This document shows positions 36,525 through 45,439 of a stretch of 64,000 nt of DNA, piece by piece. The notes under the pieces were generated by a model. The model was given only the letters and a program-made list of their open reading frames with translations, searched no databases and was not told where the DNA came from. This stretch comes from an uncultured Oceanospirillaceae bacterium (GTDB lineage: Bacteria; Pseudomonadota; Gammaproteobacteria; Pseudomonadales; Balneatricaceae): NCBI GenBank assembly GCA_913057435.1, contig CAJXNY010000019.1, forward strand, positions 22,754-86,753, in the 5' to 3' direction. Every line of letters begins with the position of its first letter. The stretch's first letter is position 1. The translations under genes were made by a program, and so were the position numbers.

Positions 36525-36809
36525 TCAGGCGGCGTGGGTCTGCTTGCCCGAACCATGCTCAGGGTGGGTCTGGATAAAGTGCTGTAGTACACTGCGCAAC
36601 ACCCGTTCGTGAGCGTAGTTGCCCATGCGGTGGGCGTGTTTTATATCATCCATGATGATCCGTTTGATTTTCACATCATCATCATGGGTAATCAGGTATT
36701 GCCCCAGTGCCATCGCGATCATCGGGTCCATATGTTCGTGTTCTGCGATTGCATTAATCTCGCCTTCAGTCAGGTCGCTCATCGCCAGGCATTCTTCGTA
36801 AGTCAACAT
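36525..36809 (-). CDS. Conserved hypothetical protein, 94 aa
   Basis: The product begins MLTYEECLAMSDLTEGEINA and includes IAEHEHMDPMIAMALGQYL, a pattern I recognise from a short conserved proteobacterial protein of unknown function. It is rich in His, Asp and Met and mostly helical, with no signal peptide. The second ATG is used as start because the family begins there; a start five codons earlier is possible. A strong terminator follows. Confidence 0.65.
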   Translation of the reverse strand: MLTYEECLAMSDLTEGEINAIAEHEHMDPMIAMALGQYLITHDDDVKIKRIIMDDIKHAHRMGNYAHERVLRSVLQHFIQTHPEHGSGKQTHAA

Positions 36810-37063
36810 GGGTCCATCTCTCATGGGAATCTTTTGTTTTGGAATCTAAGGTCAGGGGAAAGCAGGGCCAGCCGTGTTGCCGCTGTCTCTATTGAAGCTT
36901 AGGAGAGAGTTCCGGCTTTACCAGATTATTTAGCTGTGTTCTTTTCACGCATTGACTGTTTTATACGCGGTCTGTTCATGCTGCAAGCGCACAGTGGTAA
37001 GGGCTGGTTGGTGGGTTTTTATAGTTATAAATCATATGGTTGTATTTTTTTGCAGGAGCAATA

Positions 37064-37678
37064 ATGGATATTAATGTCAGTAAACTTTCGAAAAATCAGA
37101 CGTATTTTGCTTTGACTCAGACGGTGCTCCCTCGGCCCGTGGCCTGGGTGTTGAGTGAGCATGATAATGGCAAGCTTAATCTGGCCCCTTTTTCTTATTT
37201 CACTCCGGTGTGCAGTGATCCGCCGCTGGTGATGTTTTCGGTGGGTCGTAAGCCTGACGGCAGTCCGAAAGATACCTGGCGCAATATTGTGGAGCGTAAA
37301 GACTTTGTCATTCACCTGGCACAGCGAGAGCTGGCGGCCGAGGTGACGCGTTCTGCCAGGACTTTGCCTGCGGGTGAGTCTGAAGTTGAGATGTGTGAGC
37401 TGGACACGGTGGCGTTTGAAGGCAGTCGCTTGCCTCGGCTGGCGGGTGCGCGAGTGGCGTTTAGTTGTGAACTGTTCAAAACCGAGGAAATCGGTGAGGG
37501 ACCACAGCACCTGGTGTTTGGTCGTATCCGGCAGATCTGGCTGGACGATGAAGTCGCTAGTGTCGACGATAAGGGCCGGTTGAAAGTGGATGCCCGGCAG
37601 ATCGACCCGGTGGGGCGCCTGGGGGGCTCTGAATATGTGACCTTCGGGGATATTCTGAATATTCCGCGCGATGCCTGA
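37064..37678 (+). CDS. Flavin reductase-like FMN-binding split-barrel protein
   Basis: The 204-residue cytosolic protein shows the flavoredoxin/flavin-reductase pattern: LPRPVAWVLSEHDNG near the N-terminus, APFSYFTPVCSDPPLVMFSVG, then PKDTWRNI and FVIHLAQREL, and a C-terminal DPVGRLGGSEYVT. These proteins bind FMN in a dimeric split barrel and reduce free flavin or act as oxygen-linked reductases. Substrate and electron donor cannot be told. CAGGAGC lies 5 bases before the ATG, which settles the start over one eight codons earlier. Confidence 0.85.
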   Translation: MDINVSKLSKNQTYFALTQTVLPRPVAWVLSEHDNGKLNLAPFSYFTPVCSDPPLVMFSVGRKPDGSPKDTWRNIVERKDFVIHLAQRELAAEVTRSARTLPAGESEVEMCELDTVAFEGSRLPRLAGARVAFSCELFKTEEIGEGPQHLVFGRIRQIWLDDEVASVDDKGRLKVDARQIDPVGRLGGSEYVTFGDILNIPRDA

Positions 37679-37772
37679 TGGACGCCGCTGTACTGTCTAA
37701 ACGGACTGTCGTTATCTGCTTTGCTATCACACGGGCGAATCTGGTCCGTCAGATACGCCAGTGAGTGGTTGC

Positions 37773-39251
37773 CTACATCGTGACTGCTGAAGGTGAGCGC
37801 AGATCGCAGCAGACTTTACTGATGACTGTTGTATTACGTCCCTGACGCTTGGCGTCATACAGTGCTTCATCAGCAGCCTTGATGGTTTCCATAAAGTCTG
37901 GGTGGCCGGTAAAGGGAGCGATTCCCAGTGACGCACTCAGCTTAATACACTGGTTGTCTTCTACGATTATTGGGTTTGATTGCAGTGATATGCGGATGTT
38001 TTCTGCAATCTTGTGTGCTTGTGTCGTATCGCATTCAGGCAGTAATACCAGGAACTCTTCGCCGCCATAGCGGAAGCAGTAATCACTGATACGCACGGTT
38101 TTACGGAGCATGCCACCAACATGGCTTAGTACTATATCGCCGGTATGGTGACCGTACTGGTCATTAATTGCTTTGAAATGGTCGATATCCAGCATGATAA
38201 CGGCGTAGGCTGGCTGTCCCATCATGGCCAGCCGGGTTTCTTTCTGGATAACCGGCGGCAGGTATTTGCGGTCTATCAGCTGAGTCAGTGGGTCGGTTCG
38301 CTCGGTCATCTGTGACAGTGATCGGGCAATTTCAGAGAGCTGCCAGGCGATATCATTGACGTTTTTATTGAGCAGAAGGCAGAGTTCTCTTGGGCTGTTA
38401 ATCTGCTGATTTTGCAATACAGCTTCCGCCTCTTTAAGTAACAGCTTGATCTTATCGCAGATGTGGCTCTGATCGCAGACCAGATCCAGCTTATGGGTGA
38501 TCCACAGGGCAAAGTCGGCGTGGCTCAGGGTGCCTGCGCGCACGACCGTGCCTGACATCAGGTCCAGGGTGGTTTCGCTGAGCCAGTTGAACAGATCGGT
38601 ACGCACCCGTTCAACTTCGAGTACCAGCTCATGGCTACTGATATTGGTGCGAAACGATTGCGCGTTACGCTCGTTTTCGACCAGACCCTGTAAAAAGGCT
38701 TCGTTGATCAGGCTGAGGCTGGATTCGAGGATGCTGTTGACCAGTAACACGGCGTCATACACTTCATTACGATCTTCCAGCCCTTCCAGCAGTGCTTTAA
38801 AACAGCCGGTTTTCACCATCATCATGGCGCTGTCAACGATGGACATAGGTACGTTGATACGGGCATGCACCTCACCTACATGGCGCTGTATGCCTACCAG
38901 TTCCTGCGCTTGCTGAGCGTCTTTCGGGCTGAGGGTCTGCTCCATCCAGCGGCCCAGTTCTTTGGTCAGCCGGGTCTCGACCAGGTCGTTATCCAGGAAC
39001 TTTCGCGCGTTCTCATCGTTCAGCAGCTCGTTGTAAAAGCTGTTGACGATGGCTGGGTAAGCGGGTTTTAACGCACTCTGCAGTGTTGCCAGGCGCTGGT
39101 TGCTTTGCTCGGTGTAGAGGTTGGCAAGATAATACTTCTGCAGCATTTTCATCCTTAATAACTCCGGCGGCCCACTGGATAGTCTCTGGAATATTGTTGG
39201 TCTGGGCCAGGGAAGGTCATATTCTACTGTGTTTTCTGATTCGTTACTCAT
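37773..39251 (-). CDS. Globin-coupled diguanylate cyclase (DosC-like)
   Basis: The 492-residue protein is an N-terminal globin sensor (about 40-190) and a GGDEF output domain. The haem-binding region reads RHVGEVHARINVP with the proximal His at 129. A helical linker (about 200-320) joins it to the cyclase, which has DIDHFKAINDQYGH and the active-site GGEEF at 396-400. An inhibitory I-site RISD lies five residues before GGEEF. Such proteins make c-di-GMP in response to O2 or other gases and control attachment. CTGGAGC precedes the ATG. The downstream EF-hand-like gene is divergent; no c-di-GMP effector is adjacent. Confidence 0.88.
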   Translation of the reverse strand: MSNESENTVEYDLPWPRPTIFQRLSSGPPELLRMKMLQKYYLANLYTEQSNQRLATLQSALKPAYPAIVNSFYNELLNDENARKFLDNDLVETRLTKELGRWMEQTLSPKDAQQAQELVGIQRHVGEVHARINVPMSIVDSAMMMVKTGCFKALLEGLEDRNEVYDAVLLVNSILESSLSLINEAFLQGLVENERNAQSFRTNISSHELVLEVERVRTDLFNWLSETTLDLMSGTVVRAGTLSHADFALWITHKLDLVCDQSHICDKIKLLLKEAEAVLQNQQINSPRELCLLLNKNVNDIAWQLSEIARSLSQMTERTDPLTQLIDRKYLPPVIQKETRLAMMGQPAYAVIMLDIDHFKAINDQYGHHTGDIVLSHVGGMLRKTVRISDYCFRYGGEEFLVLLPECDTTQAHKIAENIRISLQSNPIIVEDNQCIKLSASLGIAPFTGHPDFMETIKAADEALYDAKRQGRNTTVISKVCCDLRSPSAVTM

Positions 39252-39582
39252 TGCTCCAGAATAAAATTTAACCCTGTTTTTTTACATGGATATTAGTGGA
39301 GGGCTTCTCTGCATGGTTGCAAAGGGGTCTGATTATTGCTGGTGCTTTTTTGCGGTGAATAATTAATCGATTCTGCCGGTCAATGGCCGTCAGTGAAGGG
39401 TATTTATCGTTCAGGCGGCAATCTGTTGCCGCTACAAAACCAGAGCGTTTACGTCATCAACTACTTGCTGATGGCGCGCTTCTGTCTGGTTCTGAGTTTT
39501 TACGAGCAATCAAAATATGATTTTGACTGTTTGTCGGCAGATGAATCACATCTGTTGATATCGGGTTAAAGGAGGCTTACCC
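39252..39582. other. Intergenic region with a GCGGCAA hairpin
   Basis: In 330 bp between divergent genes there is a perfect hairpin, GCGGCAA-TCTG-TTGCCGC at 39415-39432, followed by TACAAAAC. It resembles the end of a family A repeat but the core is missing. The promoters of both genes must lie here. No ORF is supported. Confidence 0.5.
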
Positions 39583-40695
39583 ATGATCGTAAAACAGAGT
39601 CACATCTCTATGACATCTGAGCATCACAAGGAGTCATCTGTTTCGGTGGTTGCCGAAGGAGGGATGACCCTTGAAGAAGCAAAAGCCAAGGTGTTTGCGT
39701 CTGAAATGAGTATTTCTTTATTAGATATTCTGGAGCCTCGTTATGGGGACGGGTCAGAGTCTATGGGGGTTCGTGGCCCGTTGAATGCCGAAGAACGCCT
39801 TGACCAGGCCGTTCAGGCCCAGCGAAAACTGTTCTCCAGTCTGATCGATGCGCTATTCAGCAAGACCGGTCGAGAGAGTAATCCGTTAATGGATGTACCT
39901 GCTGCTAACGGCGCAGCAGCGTCAGCTGACTCGACGCTGGTAATGAATGCAGATGGTGTGACAACAGGTGACGCAGGAAGGGCTGACGATGCCGCGTCGA
40001 ATAAACCAGTGTTTGGTTTTCCGGTCATCAATGTGAAGGTTGATATCAAGATGACTGAAACCATTGAAGAGTATGAGTGTTCCAGTTTTAGCGCCTGTGG
40101 GGTGGTGAAAACAGCGGATGGCCGTGAAATTGATATGAATCTGAATATGTCGATGGAACGCAGCTATAAAGCGACCCGTGAGTATACTGAAACGATGGAA
40201 TACACCTTCACTGACCCACTGGTACTGCACTTTGACGGCCACTCCAGTGAGTTGAGCGAGGAGAGCTATGACTTTGATCTCAATATGGATGGTGAAGCCG
40301 ACAGCTTGAAGTTTATTGAAGGGGTCAGCGCGTTTCTGGCGCTGGATCGCAACAACGATGGTGCTATTAATGATGGCAGTGAGCTGTTTGGGGCGAAAAG
40401 CGGCAATGGTTTTGCCGATCTGGCAGCTTATGATGATGATGGCAATGGCTATATCGATGAGGCGGATGCGATTTTCAGCGAGCTCAAGTTGTGGAGTAAG
40501 GCAACCGACGGCGGTGATGTTCTTGAGTCACTGACAGAGCGTGGGGTTGGAGCGATCTATCTGGGGTCCAGTGAAACGCCGTTTGATATCAAAGATAAGC
40601 AGAATGAAATGCAGGGTCGGGTTGTTGCCAGTGGCTTTTTTCTGAAAGAGTCGGGCGAGGTGGGGACCGTGCAGCAGATCGATATGATCAGCTAA
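39583..40695 (+). CDS. Calcium-binding EF-hand-like protein, 370 aa
   Basis: The N-terminal 150 residues are Ala/Ser/Asp-rich. The C-terminal half has DPLVLHFDGHSSELSEE, then Asp-rich loops FDLNMDGEADSLKF, LDRNNDGAINDGSELFG and DDDGNGYIDEADAIFSELKLW. These DxNxDG-type loops are EF-hand-like Ca2+ sites, seen in several large bacterial proteins with the same FDLNxDG arrangement. No Sec signal is visible; leaderless export, for example by a type I system, is possible but no such system is nearby. AGGAGG precedes the ATG. Confidence 0.7.
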   Translation: MIVKQSHISMTSEHHKESSVSVVAEGGMTLEEAKAKVFASEMSISLLDILEPRYGDGSESMGVRGPLNAEERLDQAVQAQRKLFSSLIDALFSKTGRESNPLMDVPAANGAAASADSTLVMNADGVTTGDAGRADDAASNKPVFGFPVINVKVDIKMTETIEEYECSSFSACGVVKTADGREIDMNLNMSMERSYKATREYTETMEYTFTDPLVLHFDGHSSELSEESYDFDLNMDGEADSLKFIEGVSAFLALDRNNDGAINDGSELFGAKSGNGFADLAAYDDDGNGYIDEADAIFSELKLWSKATDGGDVLESLTERGVGAIYLGSSETPFDIKDKQNEMQGRVVASGFFLKESGEVGTVQQIDMIS

Positions 40696-40733
40696 GCTGG
40701 TCTGCGCTGTTTTTGCGTGACGTATAAACAATA

Positions 40734-40764
40734 AACCGGGCTGCCAGGGCCCGGTTCGTATTTT
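40734..40764. terminator. Rho-independent terminator (bidirectional)
   Basis: An 8-bp stem AACCGGGC / GCCCGGTT with a 7-base loop is followed by CGTATTTTG on the plus strand, and by TTTATTGTTTAT on the minus strand. It can serve both the EF-hand-like gene and the convergent 110-aa gene. Confidence 0.75.
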
Positions 40765-40779
40765 GCCAGTACCGCTGAG

Positions 40780-41112
40780 TCAGCTATCAACCCAGATGGT
40801 ACGTAGCGGTTCGCCAAAATCGTCGTAGATGATCTTACGACGCTGACGGGGTTGTGCCGTGTGTGACTTGGGTGTACTGGTGCGTTTGCCAGCACGGCGG
40901 CGTGCTTCGATCGACGCGACCACGTCCGGGACGGGGGTGCGCGTGGCGGGGGTGGTTTTTTCAATTACAATGTTACGGCTATTGTAATTACCATCCACCA
41001 GACCGGTTTCGCCCATATTGAGCTGTTGTATCGAGCCACCCCTGGCCAGAAAATCCTCGACTTGCTGTGACAGCTTGGTGCGCTGCTCTGATTTGGTTGA
41101 AGGCCTGTTCAT
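40780..41112 (-). CDS. Small basic hypothetical protein, 110 aa
   Basis: The product is highly basic and probably disordered in its C-terminal half (about 60-100, rich in R, K, P, T). The N-terminus carries LSQQVEDFLARGGSIQQ, a short helix followed by an RGG-x-IQ motif. A similar FL.RGG.(I/V)Q element ends the RNA-polymerase-binding regulator SutA of Pseudomonas. A nucleic-acid- or polymerase-related role is a weak inference. The gene lies between a terminator and cinA on the same strand. Confidence 0.55.
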   Translation of the reverse strand: MNRPSTKSEQRTKLSQQVEDFLARGGSIQQLNMGETGLVDGNYNSRNIVIEKTTPATRTPVPDVVASIEARRRAGKRTSTPKSHTAQPRQRRKIIYDDFGEPLRTIWVDS

Positions 41113-41156
41113 CGGGTAAATGTCCGTCTGTCTGCCGGGATTAGGAAAATACTGCC

Positions 41157-41177
41157 GAGCGGGAACGCTGCCCGCTC
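41157..41177 (-). terminator. Possible terminator after cinA
   Basis: GAGCGGG-AACGCTG-CCCGCTC forms a 7-bp stem 38 bp past the cinA stop. On the minus strand it is followed by GGCAGTATTTTCC, which is only a short T tract, so termination may be partial. Confidence 0.4.
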
Positions 41178-41214
41178 GAAAGCGCTGTTTTCCAAGTGTA
41201 GACGCTGGTTTGCC

Positions 41215-42501
41215 CTAGCGTACCTTTGTTACAGAGTGTTGACGATCTTTCAGATAACGTGGTGCTGAATCAATGTTCATTATCTCACGCCGAACCAGAT
41301 CCAGCGCAGCGCCTGCGACCATTGTCTGAAACATCTTACGCCGATACGGGTAATGCAGGCGAGCGGTATGAATATTACCTGTGCAGCCCCAGGCAATCCA
41401 GACTGTACCCACCGGTTTTTCTTCACTGCCGCCCTCCGGCCCGGCAATTCCTGATACCGCCGCGACATAATCAGCCCCACTGGCAGCCAGTGCGCCCTCG
41501 GCCATCTGCCGTACCACGGGCTCACTGACTGCGCCGTGCTGTTCCAGATCAGCGGGGTTGACGCCAACCAGCTGGCTTTTTATTCGATTGGCATAGGTGA
41601 TAAAGCCAGCCTCGAATACTGCAGAGGAACCCGGCTCAGCGGTCAGCATTGAGCTGATCAGGCCGCCAGTGCAGGACTCGGCAAAGGTGATGGTCTGATT
41701 GCGGCGTTTGAGTTCAGCAATCAGCGTGGCCGCTAGTGAGCCGCTTTCCTGGGCAACGATATAGTCGCCAATCAGTGCAGTTAACTGCTGGCAGGCCTGC
41801 TGGTGGATGTCTGCCAGCTGGGCCGGGGTCTGGATTTTGACTTCCAGTGTTGGCGCGCCAGCACGAAAACCCAGCTCAACGTCGGCGGGGAAGTCGGGGA
41901 GCTTATCGGCAATCCACTGTTGCAGGTTAGATTCACCCTGGCCGAAGGTGTGGTAGCGGTTGAGCAGCAGTTTCTGCGCCTCGCTCACCTGGCCGTCGAG
42001 TTGCGGCACAAGGGTCTCGTTCAGCATGGCGCGCAGTTCGTGGGGAACCCCCGGGGTGCAAATGATTTCACAGTTGTTATGGCGCATGGCAAAGCCAACG
42101 GCAGTGCCACGGCTGTTTGGCACCACGCGGGCCCCGGCGGGCAGCATCGCCTGCTTCAGGTTGGCAGCATTGAGCACCAGCCCGCGGGTATCAGCCCAGT
42201 GCTGCAAATGCGCGCGGGCTTCAGGGTGCTCAGCCAGGGTAACGCCGCACACCCGGGCCAGCGCTTCGGCGGTCAGATCATCGGTGGTGGGGCCCAGGCC
42301 GCCGTTAACCAGCAGCATATCCGCGCTTTTTGACAGGTGTTGCAGTTCCTCGACCAGTACGTCCATCGCATCACCCACGGTGACTTTGCGCTGGATCTGC
42401 AGGCCGAGCTGTTTGAGTTCATCTGCAACCATGGCGGAATTGGAATCCACCACGTCACCGTTCATCAGTTCGTTGCCGGTTAATAACAGCTGGATATTCA
42501 T
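41215..42501 (-). CDS. cinA: CinA: competence/damage-inducible protein A with NMN deamidase domain
   Basis: The 428-residue protein has an N-terminal molybdopterin-binding-like domain (LLTGNELMNGDVVDSNS, then VNGGLGPTTDD) and a C-terminal PncC domain (FAESCTGGLISSMLT, AAVSGIAGPEGGS, KPVGTVWIAW). PncC hydrolyses nicotinamide mononucleotide to nicotinic acid mononucleotide in NAD recycling; the N-terminal domain acts as an ADP-ribose pyrophosphatase in some homologues. The two-domain length is standard. ATG is preceded by AAAGGAC. The DnaJ-related gene lies 24 bp upstream on the same strand and may be co-transcribed. In many gammaproteobacteria cinA is upstream of recA; that linkage is not seen in this window. 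Confidence 0.92.
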   Translation of the reverse strand: MNIQLLLTGNELMNGDVVDSNSAMVADELKQLGLQIQRKVTVGDAMDVLVEELQHLSKSADMLLVNGGLGPTTDDLTAEALARVCGVTLAEHPEARAHLQHWADTRGLVLNAANLKQAMLPAGARVVPNSRGTAVGFAMRHNNCEIICTPGVPHELRAMLNETLVPQLDGQVSEAQKLLLNRYHTFGQGESNLQQWIADKLPDFPADVELGFRAGAPTLEVKIQTPAQLADIHQQACQQLTALIGDYIVAQESGSLAATLIAELKRRNQTITFAESCTGGLISSMLTAEPGSSAVFEAGFITYANRIKSQLVGVNPADLEQHGAVSEPVVRQMAEGALAASGADYVAAVSGIAGPEGGSEEKPVGTVWIAWGCTGNIHTARLHYPYRRKMFQTMVAGAALDLVRREIMNIDSAPRYLKDRQHSVTKVR

Positions 42502-42525
42502 ACGGGGTCCTTTCTGTCTGATCGG

Positions 42526-43101
42526 TTACTGTGCTGCACAGAGTGTCTCATAGGCCTGGCGCAGGGCAATAAATTGTTGGCTGTCGCCACCCTTGTCAGG
42601 ATGGTGCTGGTTGGCCAGACGGCGGTATTGCTGTTTGATCATGGTCTGGCTGGCATCGGCTGGCAGTTGCAGTACGTCGAGTGCTTCGTCGCGTTTATCG
42701 TGGCTGGCATAGCGTTGCCAGAAACTGTTCAGCAATGCATCAACGGACTCAACACTGGCGGTTTCGTAGTTGCCCCAGTCCAGATAGTAGTCACGGATGG
42801 AGGCATCACCGGCGGTGCCGGGCAGGGTTTGCTGGCTGATTACCGGGGTGCCCGGTACAACCCGGATTTCCAGTGCGCTGATGTACAGGTAAACCTGCTC
42901 CTCCTGCCACAGTGTCAGCTGGAGCTGAAACAGGGCGTTTTTTACCAGGAAGTGCTTCTGAAACAGGGCCAGCTGGCTGTCTGCCGCCAGGTTGGGGAAA
43001 CCACCGTCGGCATCAATCGCTTTGATCAGATCGTACTCACGGCAGCCTTCGGGTTGCTGTTGCAGTAAGCGGATCAATGGCAGGGTCAGTGGGTTACGCA
43101 C
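42526..43101 (-). CDS. DNA-J-related domain protein with C-terminal J domain
   Basis: From the chosen GTG the product is 191 residues, starting with a Val-Arg-Asn-Pro-Leu sequence; family members begin the same way. The first ~110 residues form the DNA_J_related module (CREYDLIKAIDADGGFPNL, FQKHFLVKNALFQLQL). The last 60 form a J domain with the HPD motif in NQHHPDKGGD. J domains stimulate DnaK ATPase, so it is a likely co-chaperone in the cytosol. The GTG lies behind AGGA. The longer upstream reading adds 18 residues with poor conservation. Same strand and close to cinA. Confidence 0.85.
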   Translation of the reverse strand: MRNPLTLPLIRLLQQQPEGCREYDLIKAIDADGGFPNLAADSQLALFQKHFLVKNALFQLQLTLWQEEQVYLYISALEIRVVPGTPVISQQTLPGTAGDASIRDYYLDWGNYETASVESVDALLNSFWQRYASHDKRDEALDVLQLPADASQTMIKQQYRRLANQHHPDKGGDSQQFIALRQAYETLCAAQ

Positions 43102-43251
43102 AGCGGCATCCTGTTCTCTGTGGGGCGAAGCCCGCATTCTACCGCAAAGCGGCACACTTGCCTGTGGATTTTGTTGGCGCTAGGCTTGCCAGCTGATTTG
43201 GTTATTCATAGCTTTTATATCCGTAGTTCTTATTCATAGGTGAGGTGAGCT

Positions 43252-44019
43252 TTGACACATTCCTGGGCGCAGCTGTTTGAGCGACACAACTGGGGTCTGC
43301 TGGATGAACCGCTGGCGGCTGATCCGCAGCAGGCGCTAAAACGTGACAGCGAGCTGGTGCGCGAGATCGCTGTGGGTAAACGTGGCGCGCTGGCGCGGAT
43401 CTGGGAAAACCCGCGCTGCCTGATTGCCACGCGCCGGGAAACCCGTTTCCCGCATTTTGACCGCGCCTGCGAGCAGCTGGCGAGCGAGGGCTGGCCGGTG
43501 TATGTGCGTGAAAGTGGCGGCACCACGGTGCCCCATGAACCGGGGATTCTGCACTTTAGCCTGGCGTTCCCAACCTATGAAGCCCGCACCTTTGATCTGG
43601 ATACGATCTTTGAGGCGCTGTGTGAGCCAATCCGGCTGGCGCTGGGTCGGCTGGGACTGGATGCACAGTATGGTTTTGTGGATGGCTCCTATTGTGATGG
43701 GCGTTATAACCTGGCGATTGATGGACTGAAAGTAACCGGCACCGCTCAGCGGCTGGTCGGCGGGCGCTGTGCGGAAAAAGGTATTCAGGGTGCCGTGCTG
43801 GCTCAGGCGATGCTGATGGTGGAGTGTGATGCGGTACAGGGTACTGAGCGGGTGAACCGGTTCTATCAGCTGGCCGGGGATGGCCGGGTGTATGACCCGG
43901 CGGTGTCGACCTGTATTGCTGAGCGGATGGGGCCCCAGCTTGACCGTCGGCCAGGCGAGCTGACCTTGCAGCTACGCCAGTTGATTGGCGAGGCCTTCAG
44001 TGAACTGGCTGGGCGTTAA
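43252..44019 (+). CDS. Lipoate/biotin protein ligase-like protein, LplA/LipM family
   Basis: The 255-residue cytosolic protein uses a TTG start behind GGTGAG. It has the ligase fold of lipoate and octanoyl transferases: an N-terminal RDSELVREIAVGKRGALARIWE, then RRETRFPHFDRA and YVRESGGTTVPHEPG, and the catalytic Lys in DGLKVTGTAQRLVGGR. Those residues bind lipoyl or octanoyl adenylate and move it onto target Lys residues. Whether it is a ligase or an octanoyltransferase cannot be told. It is oddly placed beside no lipoylated enzyme. It is followed by the DUF2947 gene. Confidence 0.75.
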   Translation: MTHSWAQLFERHNWGLLDEPLAADPQQALKRDSELVREIAVGKRGALARIWENPRCLIATRRETRFPHFDRACEQLASEGWPVYVRESGGTTVPHEPGILHFSLAFPTYEARTFDLDTIFEALCEPIRLALGRLGLDAQYGFVDGSYCDGRYNLAIDGLKVTGTAQRLVGGRCAEKGIQGAVLAQAMLMVECDAVQGTERVNRFYQLAGDGRVYDPAVSTCIAERMGPQLDRRPGELTLQLRQLIGEAFSELAGR

Positions 44020-44086
44020 CAAGCGGCGGGGCTGTGCTATAGTCGCGCCCTGCGTTGTAACCGGAACTCGGAACTGAAACCGCCTG

Positions 44087-44563
44087 ATGAATTACATTCC
44101 CCTGCAAGACTACAAAAAAGCCTGGATCTTTCGCCACAAAGAGCTGCCCGTCAGCGCTGATGATCTGGAGCAGATCAAACCCATGACGGCCCGGCGGGCC
44201 GAGCAGCTGTGGGACCTGAATATCAGCCAGGAAAGCACCCACCCCAGCGAACCGGCTGAGGGCGACTGGATGTTGGCTGGCGATGTCTGGCAGCCTGATT
44301 TCGGTAACTGGGAAAGTTGCTGGGACAGTGAAGATAACAGCTTGCCGGAATTGCTGGCCGAGCATCTGGACTGGGATGATCAGACCCTGGTGTGGTTCTG
44401 TTATGAAAACGATCACATTCTGGAAACCCGCTGGTCGGTGTTCCGCCGTAACTGGAAGAACTTCCTGTTTGTCGATGATGGCCCGATTTTGCTGGGCCGC
44501 AAGCGTCAGCAGGTGGTGCAGTTTTTTGATGATGGTCGTTTCCGCGTCGGTAGCCGTAAGTAA
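44087..44563 (+). CDS. DUF2947 family protein, 158 aa
   Basis: The N-terminus MNYIPLQDYKKAWIFRHKEL matches the DUF2947 family, a conserved gammaproteobacterial protein of unknown function. It is Trp- and acidic-rich (GDWMLAGDVWQPDFGNWESC), has no signal, and is thus cytosolic. The 3' end includes FLFVDDGPILLGRKRQ. The gap after the ligase gene is 67 bp, and 93 bp separate it from the glutaredoxin gene, so all three could be one transcript. A role is not known. Confidence 0.75.
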   Translation: MNYIPLQDYKKAWIFRHKELPVSADDLEQIKPMTARRAEQLWDLNISQESTHPSEPAEGDWMLAGDVWQPDFGNWESCWDSEDNSLPELLAEHLDWDDQTLVWFCYENDHILETRWSVFRRNWKNFLFVDDGPILLGRKRQQVVQFFDDGRFRVGSRK

Positions 44564-44656
44564 ACATTGTGACGGTCACGTGGTAAACTGCGCACCGTTT
44601 TTTAGCTGTCGGGCGGCGCGTCCGATGCTTTATACCTGTTAGTACTGGAGGTCGTT

Positions 44657-45028
44657 GTGGCTGTTATTCGCTGGATTTTGGGTCGTATTATTTTGCTGGT
44701 CGATTTTCTGACGACACCGCGTGGGCCTAAACGTGAGGCCGCTGCACAGCAGGCGATCGATGCCCAGACCGCGGCACTGTCGTTGTACCAGTTCGAAGCC
44801 TGTCCTTTCTGTGTCAAAGTGCGCCGTTCCATGAAGCGTGCCGGTCTGAACATCGAAACCCGTGACGCTAAAAAAGACCCGCAACACCGTGATGCACTGC
44901 TGGCCGGTGGTGGTCGAGTGAAAGTGCCGTGCCTGCGTATTGAAAACGAAGCCGGTAACGTTGAGTGGATGTACGAGTCTAAAGACATTATCGCTTACCT
45001 GGATACGCGCTTCGTCGCCAGCACCTGA
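44657..45028 (+). CDS. Membrane-anchored glutaredoxin-family protein
   Basis: The 123-residue protein starts with GTG behind TGGAG and has an N-terminal hydrophobic segment (IRWILGRIILLVDFL) that would anchor or target it to the membrane. The thioredoxin-like domain follows, with active site CPFC at 49-52 and a cis-Pro in VKVPCL. Two-cysteine glutaredoxins reduce disulfides or glutathione mixed disulfides. If the first segment is an uncleaved anchor, the domain's side of the membrane is open. The gene is not next to a known partner. Confidence 0.85.
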   Translation: MAVIRWILGRIILLVDFLTTPRGPKREAAAQQAIDAQTAALSLYQFEACPFCVKVRRSMKRAGLNIETRDAKKDPQHRDALLAGGGRVKVPCLRIENEAGNVEWMYESKDIIAYLDTRFVAST

Positions 45029-45167
45029 GATTGCCGTGCTGTCTGCGCGAGACCGTTCATGACTATACTGCGGGTGTGAAGGGCAGTTGTGATCAGCCCT
45101 GGCAGGCTGATAAAATGCCTCTATCTTCAGGTGTGACCTGTTATCTACAACTCGGAGGGCCTTGGCC

Positions 45168-45359
45168 ATGACTGAGAAAAAAAGTAAGACTCATCCGACG
45201 TTCGTTGAAGCAATGCAGAAGCTGTCTGCAATGAGTGAAGAGGAGCGCCTGTCAGAGGCGAATCGTGAATTGTTTGAGCTGGCGATGGCCTATGCCCCGC
45301 TGGATATTCAGCCTAAGCTGGTAGCGATCTGCCAGAAGTACGATGAAGAGCTGCACTGA
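45168..45359 (+). CDS. Small helical hypothetical protein, 63 aa
   Basis: An ATG two codons downstream of a TTG is chosen because GGAGGG lies 8 bases before it. The product (MTEKKSKTHPTFVEAMQKLS...) is charged, helical and without signal peptide. It includes a LDIQPKLVAICQKYDEEL end. It is followed by a strong terminator, which argues for a genuine gene. No family is recognised. Confidence 0.6.
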   Translation: MTEKKSKTHPTFVEAMQKLSAMSEEERLSEANRELFELAMAYAPLDIQPKLVAICQKYDEELH

Positions 45360-45393
45360 ATAAACAGGTAGCGATGTCGTTATCGTAAACAGT

Positions 45394-45430
45394 AAAAAGC
45401 CGCTTAACCTTCGGGTTAAGCGGCTTTTTT
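45394..45430. terminator. Bidirectional rho-independent terminator
   Basis: A perfect 16-bp stem, AAAAAGCCGCTTAACC / GGTTAAGCGGCTTTTT, has a TTCG tetraloop, followed by T. It is among the strongest hairpins in the window and ends the 63-aa gene. Confidence 0.9.
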
Positions 45431-45439
45431 GTGGCAGCG

